Source: Mesostigma viride
Lineage: Eukaryota; Streptophyta; Mesostigmatophyceae; Mesostigmatales; Mesostigmataceae
Reading direction: 5' to 3'
DNA: 64,000 nt
Assembly (NCBI GenBank): GCA_009746045.1
Contig: RPFO01000178.1
Coordinates: 942,718 to 1,006,717, forward strand
The position numbers and the translations under genes were made by a program. Below the pieces are notes generated by a model. That model ran no database searches. It was given only the letters and a program-made list of their open reading frames with translations, and was not told the origin of the DNA. Below are positions 24,852-33,116 of the stretch, one piece after another. Position 1 is the stretch's first letter. Every line of letters starts with the position of its first letter.

Positions 24852-25016
24852 ATGGGGTTGTGTCTAGCAAAGTTGACAGTCACGCCGTCCCAGAGAGGCT
24901 CCATCCGCGTGAACGGGCGCGTCATCGACGAGCCCGCGTACGAGGAGACCTCCAGGGCGGGCGAGAGGCCACACCACACGGGCGAGGGGAGGGTGGAGCC
25001 GCGGTTCCATCTCTAA
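24852..25016 (+). CDS. 54-residue protein with potential acylation motif
   Basis: MGLCLAKLTVTPSQRGSIRV, then a charged tail ending PRFHL. Gly-2 plus Cys-4 is the pattern of proteins that are both N-myristoylated and palmitoylated, so membrane association is possible. It converges on the minus gene 25013-25726, overlapping its stop by a few bases. Function unknown. Confidence 0.35.
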   Translation: MGLCLAKLTVTPSQRGSIRVNGRVIDEPAYEETSRAGERPHHTGEGRVEPRFHL

Positions 25017-25726
25017 CTATACCGATACGCCGGCTTCCTGAGAGGCCGCGCGCGTTTCTTGGCGGTCGACTTCGACCTCGTGGGACGCGCCCTCCTCTTG
25101 GGAGCGGAGCGCTGGATGATGTAGACGGGGGGCGACCGGCGCGGGCGTGGGCGCGGACGGGGCTTCGTGGCCCCGCGCACCACGTACACAGGGTTGTAGG
25201 CGGGGTAGTACGAGTAGTAAGGAGCGGGCTGGTAGTACTTGTAAATCTTCGTAGTCGCGGTCGTGGTCGCGGCGGGGGCCGTCGCCGCTGCCAGTGCCGC
25301 CGCGGGGGGGCGGTGCCGCCACTAGAAGGGGGGGGGCAGGCGGGTCCGGGGGGGGTCCGGCCCGCTTCCCGGGCCCGGGCCGCCTCCCGGGCCTCCGGGA
25401 CCCGGCCCTCCCGGGCGTCTGGGACCCGGCGCCGGTGAGAAGGGCCCGCTGGCGTCGACCGAGGCGCGCGTGGGGCTGGACGGGGCGGACGCGGATCCCC
25501 ACAGGTTTCGGATCCGTCGGCGCACACCGTTCATGAACCCTCCACCCCCCTGGTCGTCCTCGGGCTGGAAAGTGTCGCGGGCGTCGAAAAACTCGTCTGC
25601 CCGCATGCAGTGCCCCCTGCGGCCCCTGGTGGCGTGCTGGGCGCAGTGGTGGCGGCCGCCCGGGACGGCCGCGCGCCTGCACCGGCTGCCCGTCTTGGTG
25701 GAAGAAGTGCATCTACCGGATCTCAT
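25013..25726 (-). CDS. small Cys-motif (DUF5763-like) family protein, member 4, with basic C-terminus, frameshifted
   Basis: N-terminus MRSGRCTSSTKTGSRCRRA...HHCAQH, the family motif. It is followed by FFDARDTFQPEDDQGGGG, a Pro/Gly-rich linker crossing several G/C runs (25320-25440) where frames change, and a C-terminal segment with KIYKYYQPAPYYSYYP and an Arg/Lys-rich end (KRRARPTRSKSTAKKRARPLRK) finishing at 25013. The Tyr-rich plus highly basic tail suggests DNA condensation or a virion core role. About 235 residues if continuous. Of the four members it has the most elaborate tail. Confidence 0.45.
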
Positions 25727-25781
25727 GGATATCGCTGAATTACAAATGCGGTTTTATTTTATGAACCCATCAATAAATATC

Positions 25782-25922
25782 ATGGACTCCAAGCTCAACA
25801 AAGTGTCCAAGGGAGACAGGATCGCGACCGTCGCCGTGGTGGGCGTTTACCTGGCCGTGGTTCTCGGACTAGGGGCCTACCAAGCGTGCACGGGGCGCGC
25901 CGTCAAACGCCGCGTTGTGTGA
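25782..25922 (+). CDS. 46-residue single-TM protein
   Basis: MDSKLNKVSKGDRIATVAVVG opens it, with one TM helix (ATVAVVGVYLAVVLGLGAYQA) and a basic end (GRAVKRRVV). The start at 25782 follows AATAAATATC. Small inner-membrane-type proteins like this are common in giant-virus virions. No family recognised. Confidence 0.45.
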   Translation: MDSKLNKVSKGDRIATVAVVGVYLAVVLGLGAYQACTGRAVKRRVV

Positions 25923-25956
25923 AATAATAATTTGCGTCACGTGTATATATGGCGCG

Positions 25957-27396
25957 ATGGCTCTGACCGAAAAGGCGAAGAAGAGGTGGATAGACAAGTT
26001 CAACAGGCTGAGGGAGGAGCGCGACTCGAGATACGCGGACCAAGCGCACAGGCGGTTCTGCGAGGCCGAAGGAAACGCGTCGTACGACCGCGTGCCCGTG
26101 TTCGAGACCGGGGTCAGCCAGCTGGAGTTCCCAAGACTGGGGTGGCTGTTGTATCATCGGTCGTTCATGATCCTGGCGTATCCCCCGAAATGGGAGTCGG
26201 AGACGCTGGAAATAAAGACGTTTCGTCACGATCTCCTCGACCCGGTGTTTCAGACCATGCCCGGGTACGTGAGGGGGGACATACCCGACCTCATCGACAT
26301 GAAATGGTACGGCGACTGTCTGGAGTACCTGCGCGGGCTGTCACCTCTGCAGCTGATCCTTCTGCACGACTACGCGCGGGACGGATACAAATACACGAAC
26401 AGCCAGGGATGGAACGTGGTCGAAACGGACAGGATAATAGAGGTGCAGGACGAGGAGGCGGCGATCCCGATCCACTTCTACGAGGTGAAGTCCCGCGTGT
26501 GGCCCGGCGTGGTGTGGCTGGCCCGGCACGGCGTGGACGGGGTGCCATTTCAAGAGCTCGACCAGGGCAAGATCTGTCGAAAGCGCGCGGACATCACCGA
26601 GTTGCGTGCCGCTCTGGTGACACACCTGTCAAGGCGATCGGGGGATCCTAACGTCGCCTTGGTCGTGGACAACAGGCTGAAGGGGGAGCTGGTCAATATG
26701 GCGGGGTGGAAGGAAGTGATCGCGATGATCGCGAAGTTGGACGAGCGACTCATGGACATCATCTTCCTGCTCTCCAAGTGGGCGTGCAAGTACCTGCATC
26801 TGACCTTCATCCAAGAGCACGTGCTGAAGGAGTACGCGCGGGAGATGTTCGCGATTCTGCAGGAGGCGCCCGTGATCAACAGGGAAATGATCGTGTACAG
26901 GGGCGTGACGGAGGACTACTACATGCCCGCCAGGGGGCGCAGAGACGTGTACAAAAACACGTTCCCGATCTCCGTATCCGTCGATCCGGCGGTGGCCATC
27001 AATTTTTTGTTCAACAGGTACATGAGCGCCGGGTGGGGGCGCAGCACAGAGGATTGCTGTCTCAAGGTCATCCATATCATGCCCGGGACGTCGGCGCTGG
27101 CCATGTGGCCGATAGCGGGGGGCGAGCAAGCAGAAATCCTTCTGCCGCCAGGCACGAACTACCTCATCAAGTCGCACCGGCTGCGTCACATCATCGCGGG
27201 GGTCCCCACTTTCACGAAAGGGAGGGCGTTGAAAAGCGAGGTCTGCTGGGACGCGATGATCACGCGCAAGTCGGGGGGGGACAAGCTGTTCCCGAGAAAG
27301 TGGGTCACGGAGATCTACGTCGACGGTTCGGCCGCTGCGATCCGGCACGCGAATACAAAGAGAAACAAAAAGCGCAAACGGGCCACTTCCGGGTAG
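25957..27396 (+). CDS. ADP-ribosyltransferase-fold protein (R-S-E type)
   Basis: A 479-residue protein whose C-terminal third has the order of an arginine-type ART catalytic domain: MIVYRGV (Arg315), FPISVSVDP (Ser339 and Ser341), and GEQAEILLPPGTNYLI (Gln391 and Glu393, the (Q/E)-x-E motif plus the typical ILLPPGT strand). Such enzymes transfer ADP-ribose from NAD to proteins. The N-terminal 300 residues are helical and unassigned, perhaps substrate-binding. No signal peptide or TM is seen, so action inside the infected cell is likely. The tail NKKRKRATSG is a possible nuclear signal. The stop codon lies in the first unit of a 20-bp minisatellite. The start at 25957 follows GTGTATATATGGCGCG. 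Confidence 0.65.
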   Translation: MALTEKAKKRWIDKFNRLREERDSRYADQAHRRFCEAEGNASYDRVPVFETGVSQLEFPRLGWLLYHRSFMILAYPPKWESETLEIKTFRHDLLDPVFQTMPGYVRGDIPDLIDMKWYGDCLEYLRGLSPLQLILLHDYARDGYKYTNSQGWNVVETDRIIEVQDEEAAIPIHFYEVKSRVWPGVVWLARHGVDGVPFQELDQGKICRKRADITELRAALVTHLSRRSGDPNVALVVDNRLKGELVNMAGWKEVIAMIAKLDERLMDIIFLLSKWACKYLHLTFIQEHVLKEYAREMFAILQEAPVINREMIVYRGVTEDYYMPARGRRDVYKNTFPISVSVDPAVAINFLFNRYMSAGWGRSTEDCCLKVIHIMPGTSALAMWPIAGGEQAEILLPPGTNYLIKSHRLRHIIAGVPTFTKGRALKSEVCWDAMITRKSGGDKLFPRKWVTEIYVDGSAAAIRHANTKRNKKRKRATSG

Positions 27397-27650
27397 TACA
27401 AGCGGCTCTGGGGTAGTACAAGTGGCTCCGGGGTAGTACAAGTGGCTCTGGGGTAGTACAAGCGGCTCTGGGGTAGTACAAGTGGCTCTGGGGTAGTACA
27501 AGTGGCTCTGGGGTAGTACAAGTGGCTCTGGGGTAGTACAAGCGGCTCTGGGGTAGTACAAGTGGCTCTGGGGTAGTACAAGTGGCTCTGGGGTAGTACA
27601 AGTGGTTCTGGGGTAGTACAAGTGGTTCTGGGGTAGTACAAGCGGCTCTT
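27391..27650. repeat. 20-bp minisatellite, 13 copies
   Basis: Exactly 13 head-to-tail units of GGGTAGTACAAGTGGCTCTG in unbroken 20-bp register, differing only at a few positions (AGCGG/AGTGG, GCTCC/GCTCT/GTTCT; the last ends TT). The first unit supplies the TAG stop of the ADP-ribosyltransferase gene. No spacers, so not a CRISPR array. Confidence 0.95.
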
Positions 27651-28209
27651 TGCCGGGTCTTATGCTGGCATCCGGCAGTACCGGGCCAATTCACGCTCTA
27701 CGCCGGATCTTATGCCGGCGTTCGACGGTACCGGCGCCAATTGGCGCTTTGTGCCGGCGCCAGTCATTGGCACTTTGGTGCAATGACAGGATGGAATAAT
27801 TTAATGAATGGACCAAGGCATCCATGACCTGCACAAGGTCTCAATGAGCTGCACATGCTAGAAAGGTTTCGAATTATTGGCCGCCTGCGCCGAAACTTGT
27901 AGTTTTGAACAGGGCTTGGTTTTGTTACTTGGCCAGCACCTGCTTTTCGAGTTATTCGCCGGTTGCGCCGGTTCTTGCAGCCTGTGAAAGGCTTTAGGTG
28001 TCTGGAGCTGGCCAGCACCTCATTTTCGAGTTATTCGCCGCCTGCGCCGAAACTTGTAGTTTTGAACAGGCCTTGGTTTTGTTGGTTGGCCAGCACCTTC
28101 TTTTCGAGTTATTCGCCGGTTGCGCCGGTTCTTGCAGCCTGTGAAAGGCTTTAGGTGTCTGGAGCTGGCCAGCACCTCCTTTTCGAGTTATTCGCCGCCT
28201 GCGCCGTAA
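27651..28209. repeat. tandem repeats (about 50 bp, then 157 bp)
   Basis: Bases about 27651-27770 hold two diverged copies of a GC-palindrome-rich unit (TTATGCCGGCGTTCGACGGTACCGGCGCC and relatives). Bases about 27871-28207 hold a 157-bp unit just over twice; each unit is two related halves sharing GGCCAGCACCT and TTTTCGAGTTATTCGCCG. The third partial unit ends GCCGCCTGCGCCG-TAAATG, where the next gene starts. Bases 27771-27870 show nothing definite. Confidence 0.85.
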
Positions 28210-29484
28210 ATGAGGTCAGCCAACTCCAAGAAGGTAACTGGCATGTTGCCCCACCCCCTGGGAGAGTTAGTGAGGCTGGAGGGCTTCCAGAGAAATGTAA
28301 TCTATGAGCACCTGTTCCAGCAGCTTGGGCCAGCTGACTCTCTCCTGTTCATGATGACCTCCAAGACCATCTGGGAGGATTCGTGGCCGGCCTACAAGAA
28401 TGCATTTTACTCTGCATCTTCGAGGACGGATCTGGACACCCTCCTCGTGCACCCGCGGTACATGGCTCTCCTGCATGATACCAAGGCGCCGTTGATGAAC
28501 AATCGCACCATCTGCAGGATCTGCGTTTTCGACAAGGACCACGAGATCGCGGGGGATGGCAGCTGGAGGGGGCCGGCCGGTGAGCCCTGCGCGGGCCGAG
28601 TGGACGTGGAAAGCTCCAACATCCCCCTGATCGTGGACGGGCCGGGTGTGATGACCGCGTTCCTGGACTACAGGGAGGTCAAGGGCTTCCTGCTCAGGAG
28701 GCCGTTTTTCGACATCGTAGTCCTGGACCCGGCCATCTTCCTCAAGAACGGCGAGTTCAAGGCGTTCGACTACGCGGTTCTCGCCACCGTGATCCATCTC
28801 GACAGGTGGAAGGTCGAGTACAAGTGCACCCTCTTCGCGGTCATGCGGAGACAGGGGTACTTGGGGCACTACCCCGGGTCTCGCGCGACAAGGACCAACC
28901 GCTGCATGGAGCTGGCGCGGCAGTGGATCTTTGCCTCCCGGGGCCGCGTCGAGATCAGGGGCGCGCGGAACGTCGTGTTGGGCAGCGGCGACAAGGGGTC
29001 CCTGGAGGACCAGGTTCACGGGTTGGCGAACGGGCATGGCAAGATCCGGTTCTTCTTCCCGGAGTCCACCAGCCTCTTCACCACGTCCGATATGATATCG
29101 GAGCTGCTCGAGGATCGGCTGGCGGAGGGCACGAGGTGCAAGCTGGTGCTGTATAAGACGGCCAACCAACCCAGGCCTTTCATGGAGAAGTGCGAGAAGA
29201 TCTTCAGCAGCATCGTGCTCGTCGGGTTCACGGATGTCGATCTGCACCACCCCTCGACCAAGGTCGCACTCATCCCGGTGGGGGAGCGCCCCTCCAAGGT
29301 TACGGTATACCTCGGGGGGAAAGCGGGCTCCGTCTTCACCATCTACTACTGCGGGTACGAGGTCCTGCGCAACACCCTCAGCAGGAGGGGCAAGGAGGCC
29401 TTCAACATGGTGCCGATCAACAAGGCCATCGCGGGGGATTGGGGGGCACACTTCCCCCTCATCCTCAAGTACTGGTTTGTGTAG
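28210..29484 (+). CDS. hypothetical protein, possible F-box-like N-terminus
   Basis: A 424-residue intact frame starting MRSANSKKVTGMLPHPLGELVRL at 28210. The segment YEHLFQQLGPADSLLFMMTSKTIWED resembles the helix pattern of F-box-like domains, but weakly. The remainder has beta-alpha alternation (FFDIVVLDPAIFL, AVLATVIHLDRW, RCKLVLYKTA, STKVALIPVG) and four dispersed Cys residues. No catalytic motif recognised. It is separated from the viral cluster by satellite DNA, so it may be viral accessory or a multicopy host gene. Composition is a little less GC-rich than the core genes. Confidence 0.5.
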   Translation: MRSANSKKVTGMLPHPLGELVRLEGFQRNVIYEHLFQQLGPADSLLFMMTSKTIWEDSWPAYKNAFYSASSRTDLDTLLVHPRYMALLHDTKAPLMNNRTICRICVFDKDHEIAGDGSWRGPAGEPCAGRVDVESSNIPLIVDGPGVMTAFLDYREVKGFLLRRPFFDIVVLDPAIFLKNGEFKAFDYAVLATVIHLDRWKVEYKCTLFAVMRRQGYLGHYPGSRATRTNRCMELARQWIFASRGRVEIRGARNVVLGSGDKGSLEDQVHGLANGHGKIRFFFPESTSLFTTSDMISELLEDRLAEGTRCKLVLYKTANQPRPFMEKCEKIFSSIVLVGFTDVDLHHPSTKVALIPVGERPSKVTVYLGGKAGSVFTIYYCGYEVLRNTLSRRGKEAFNMVPINKAIAGDWGAHFPLILKYWFV

Positions 29485-30674
29485 ATTTGCCCTCCAGTGC
29501 CGGTCGTGTAGGGTTATGTGTTCTCCAGGGTATCGGGTCGTTAAGAGAGTTCTTCGGTACGGACCACCGGTTTCAATGTGTTTGTTTGTTGTCAAGCTAG
29601 CAGGGCTGTTGAATGGTTGTTATATCATGAACTGTAATAAATGATTCAAGCACGCTAACCCCGAGTCTGTTTCGCAAGGCCGCAGCGACTCCCCCCTTTC
29701 CCTCGAACGCGGTCCACCCGCCCCCCTTCCCGGTGCCGGTCACCCCGCGAGAAACCCGACCCGCGCGTCATCGCCGGACCGAACTGCGTCCACCGTCGCA
29801 CGACCAAACGACCCTCTCGCGGCCCCGCGGAATAAAAGACCCTCCCAGAAGGGGTTCTCGACAGTCGAAGTGGACGCAGTTCGATGGACCCAGTTCTTTT
29901 TTTCTTTTTTTTTTCAAGAGCATAAAAGTTATGGGGAATGAAAAGCCATCCCTTCCGTCACCCCGTGATGATGACCCCATGATCATCACCCCATGATGCA
30001 TACACCCACCCGTATACCCCTTTCAAAAAAACCCTCCCCTCCAAAAAAAAATTTCAACTGCGTCCATCGAACTGCGTCCACCGTCACCCCCCCTCCCGGC
30101 CCTCCCGCCCGACGAGTTAAACCATCACCCCCTCGCGGCCCTTTCCCACCCCCCACGGTGGACGGACTTCGGGACCGAGTTCCAACCGTCGACCCCCCTC
30201 CCGGCCCCGCCGCGCCCCCTCCCTCGCGCACCCGCTACCGCGGTGGACCCAGTTCGCCCGAGCCGGTCCACCGCCACCCGGCCCGCTCGCCTATCGAGCG
30301 CGGTAAATTATCTCCGCCCACCCTGACGACCGCGCCGGACCGCGAGCCGCGAGCAACGACAGCAAATGGGCTCGCGCAAATGAGGAATGCAAGAATTAAC
30401 TGCACATTTTGTTAAGTTAGTCAGTGCTTGATACGCGGTTGTCAATAGTGCAATGGGCGACGCAAGAATTAAGTTGCCATTTATGTCAACTTAGCTAGTG
30501 CTTGTCACGAGGTTGTCAACAGGTCTCTGGGTCGTAACTAAGCAAAATGCTTAGTCGCTGTGATACCGCGGAGACGCCCTGACTAAGTCAGCAAATTGCT
30601 GACACGTGTTAGTACGCGAGAGTGCGCGCTTACAGATCGCCAAAACTTTTCTGGGCGTATGGTATACCACGACC
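29485..30674. promoter_or_regulatory. long intergenic region with repeated motifs
   Basis: No convincing gene. CGAACTGCGTCCACCG occurs at 29780-29795 and 30068-30083, a close relative at 30055-30069, the inverse form at 29870-29883, and a variant at 30242-30256 (GGTGGACCCAGTTCG). Bases about 30389-30461 and 30462-30533 are two degenerate direct copies, 73 bp apart, of a GCAAGAATTAA...TTAG-TAGTGCTTG...GGTTGTCAA unit. Just before the next gene are AAGTCAGCAAATTGCTGACAC (inverted repeat) and GTATGGTATACC. These could be binding sites or an origin; function is inferred only from repetition. Confidence 0.4.
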
Positions 30675-31712
30675 ATGGCTCTCATCAGCAACTCTCCCTC
30701 CCTCCGCCAAGACTACTTTGGCCTCGTGCCCTTCGATGAGCTGCCACAGGATTGCAAGGAGTATGCGGATGAGTACGAGTTTCGCACGTTCAAGGGGTGC
30801 GAGTCGCTCATCCCCTTCCACAAGGAGACGGGGGAGGGCAATTTAAGCAAGCTCTTGAGGAGTGGTAGGCAACACAAGCGACTGGTGGACAGGGCGCTGG
30901 AGACAAGTGCCGTCCGGGATATCATCAGCATGCTGGAGGCGAATGGTGTTGACTGCACCTTGCGAGAGGTAACGGGTCGCGGCCCGGTAGCTGGCCAGTA
31001 TGCCCCTAAGGTGCTGGTGTTCGCAATGGCCGTACAGCGCTTCCCCTCCTTTGGCGTGGTGGCAATGAAGGTGGCGACTGAGCTGTTCGCGGGCGACTCC
31101 CTCAAGGTGGCCGAGCTGGCACTGGGCATCTACGCCCAGGACGTGGACAATGGCAAGGAGCGCGACGAGGAGATGGAGAACCGCCTGCTCGCGGTGGTCT
31201 CGGAGCACCAGGAGAGGCAGCTGGCCCTCATCCACCAGCACCACAACCTGCAGGTGGCCCTCTTGAAGGACCTGGCGGGCAAGGTCGCTGTCTCGGAGCA
31301 GGAGCGAGCGGAGGCAGCAAAGCTTCAAAAGGAGCTGGTGCAGGCCAACAAGGAGCACGCCGCCAAGGTGGAGGACGCGCAGGCCCAGGTCACCGCCATC
31401 CACAAGGAGCTCAAGTTCCAGGCCAAGCAGCACTTCCAGGACGAGCTGGCCACCGAGCGGAAGGCCGACAAGGACAAGTTCAACCTCGAGCAGGAGAGGG
31501 ACAGGTTCGAGGCCGAGGCCGCCAAGTGGAAGGCCGCCTACCAGGAGCGCAGGCAGGAGCTGCTGGACAGATACGTGGACGTGGCCAACCAGTTCATGGA
31601 CGTGGGCATCAAGCGCAAGAGGGACCTGGACGACGGGGACGACCCGCGCAAAGTCGTGCAAGACGTGATCGACGAGTGCCGCGACATCCTCAAGAAGGCC
31701 ATGCGATACTAG
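30675..31712 (+). CDS. KilA-N/BRO-like N-terminal domain with long coiled coil
   Basis: A 345-residue protein from Met 30675 (MALISNSPSLRQDYFG); an in-frame upstream opening exists but lacks a good ATG context. Residues about 85-150 (GRGPVAGQYAPKVLVFAMAVQRFPSFGVVAMKVATELFAGDS) resemble the end of KilA-N/MSV199-type DNA-binding domains, where a Tyr/Pro-rich strand precedes helices. Residues about 165-310 are a continuous coiled coil (HQERQLALIHQHHNLQVALL; EERxAEAxK heptads). The C-terminus has KRKRDLDDGDD. Likely a viral regulatory DNA-binding protein. The motif-rich 5' region suggests complex regulation. Confidence 0.5.
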   Translation: MALISNSPSLRQDYFGLVPFDELPQDCKEYADEYEFRTFKGCESLIPFHKETGEGNLSKLLRSGRQHKRLVDRALETSAVRDIISMLEANGVDCTLREVTGRGPVAGQYAPKVLVFAMAVQRFPSFGVVAMKVATELFAGDSLKVAELALGIYAQDVDNGKERDEEMENRLLAVVSEHQERQLALIHQHHNLQVALLKDLAGKVAVSEQERAEAAKLQKELVQANKEHAAKVEDAQAQVTAIHKELKFQAKQHFQDELATERKADKDKFNLEQERDRFEAEAAKWKAAYQERRQELLDRYVDVANQFMDVGIKRKRDLDDGDDPRKVVQDVIDECRDILKKAMRY

Positions 31713-32068
31713 TCGACCCTGGCCATCTGCACGCGCGCAATAAAGAGGGCAACAACGCAGGCAGAGCTCTCACTTTCCCACTTCAGGGGATGGGAACTTT
31801 TTACCTCCTGACAGCCACCCCTGAACAATAAGGCTAAGGAGAAGGAATGGGACCGGCAACAGCCGACCAGAAGAATAAAGGGCTATCCAGGGCCCTACAA
31901 TAAAGCAGTATGGTGTCCTATTCAATAATCAAGTAATTAACAACATATATCCAGCGCCTATTCAATTTAAATAGCAAAACAAGCAGTAAATAGGGGGTTA
32001 CCTTGCGAAGCCGTAGGAGTGCCCCCAAAAGTGCCACAGCCGGCCAAGAACCCCCTATTGACGTGGAG
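31713..32068. other. non-coding gap before the palindrome
   Basis: AT-richer sequence with scattered AATAAA-like signals (31738, 31854, 31900) that could end the preceding transcript. A short inverted pair, AAATAGGGGGTTA (31987-31999) and AACCCCCTATT (32049-32059), brackets 50 bp just left of the palindrome. No gene seen. Confidence 0.4.
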
Positions 32069-33116
32069 CCAACATTATCGCAAGCCAACCCCCTTTCAGG
32101 GTCCCAAAACCACCTGGCAGGGTGCCAAAATACTAATATTCACCCCCTGAAAAGGCTTTCTCACTACCTGAGGGAGACCCAGCCAAAACCCCGGCTCAGA
32201 CCCTGAGAAACCCCCCCCCCCCGCCCTGGTTATTAGCCAGGGGGTGGGGATATTTTCTCCCCCTCCCTGGTCCCCCATACCCGGCAGACTGCCACGTGTC
32301 ACCCCCTGATTGGCTGGCTACTAGGCCTGATATAACCAGGGTGGAAATAGGCTCCGCCAGGGTGCTCCAAAAGCAAAAAAGCCCCATCACCTGGTTGGTG
32401 ACGGGGCCCTGTCAGACATTGACACCCGGCTGGTTTCCCCTTCAAACTTTGACAGGGTCCCTGGCCAGGAAAAAAAATATCTAAAGCTACTATAGATATA
32501 TTCTAGTATATCCAAGATACTCCCGAGTACCGGGGAGTAGACTCGAATATCCCCCCTGGTCCCAAGGCGGCCGGGTCCACCCCAGAGATGCGCATCTCTG
32601 GGGTGGACCCGGCCGCCTTGGGACCAGGGGGGATATTCGAGTCTACTCCCCGGTACTCGGGAGTATCTTGGATATACTAGAATATATCTATAGTAGCTTT
32701 AGATATTTTTTTTCCTGGCCAGGGACCCTGTCAAAGTTTGAAGGGGAAACCAGCCGGGTGTCAATGTCTGACAGGGCCCCGTCACCAACCAGGTGATGGG
32801 GCTTTTTTGCTTTTGGAGCACCCTGGCGGAGCCTATTTCCACCCTGGTTATATCAGGCCTAGTAGCCAGCCAATCAGGGGGTGACACGTGGCAGTCTGCC
32901 GGGTATGGGGGACCAGGGAGGGGGAGAAAATATCCCCACCCCCTGGCTAATAACCAGGGCGGGGGGGGGGGGGGTTTCTCAGGGTCTGAGCCGGGGTTTT
33001 GGCTGGGTCTCCCTCAGGTAGTGAGAAAGCCTTTTCAGGGGGTGAATATTAGTATTTTGGCACCCTGCCAGGTGGTTTTGGGACCCTGAAAGGGGGTTGG
33101 CTTGCGATAATGTTGG
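32069..33116. repeat. spacerless 1.05-kb palindrome
   Basis: Two arms of 523 and 525 bp are reverse complements with no loop; the centre is GAGATGC|GCATCTC between 32591 and 32592. The only difference I found is a homopolymer, 12 C in the left arm and 14 G in the right. Outside the arms (CGTGGAG on the left, GCTGTTCT on the right) homology stops at once and no target-site duplication is visible. The arms hold TATA-rich DNA near the centre and many CCAGGG/CCCTGG motifs, and no gene. Confidence 0.95.

Noticed and set aside
27391-27650. CRISPR-like array
   Set aside because: Units are contiguous 20-mers with no variable spacers.
27305-27694. Minus-strand frames with a TTPEPLVLPQS-type repeat
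   Set aside because: They are translations of the minisatellite; every frame is open because the unit lacks stops on that strand.
32069-33116. Chromosome or viral telomere still at an end
   Set aside because: The palindrome is internal with unrelated DNA on both sides and no simple telomeric repeats; a joined pair of ends is kept as one hypothesis only.
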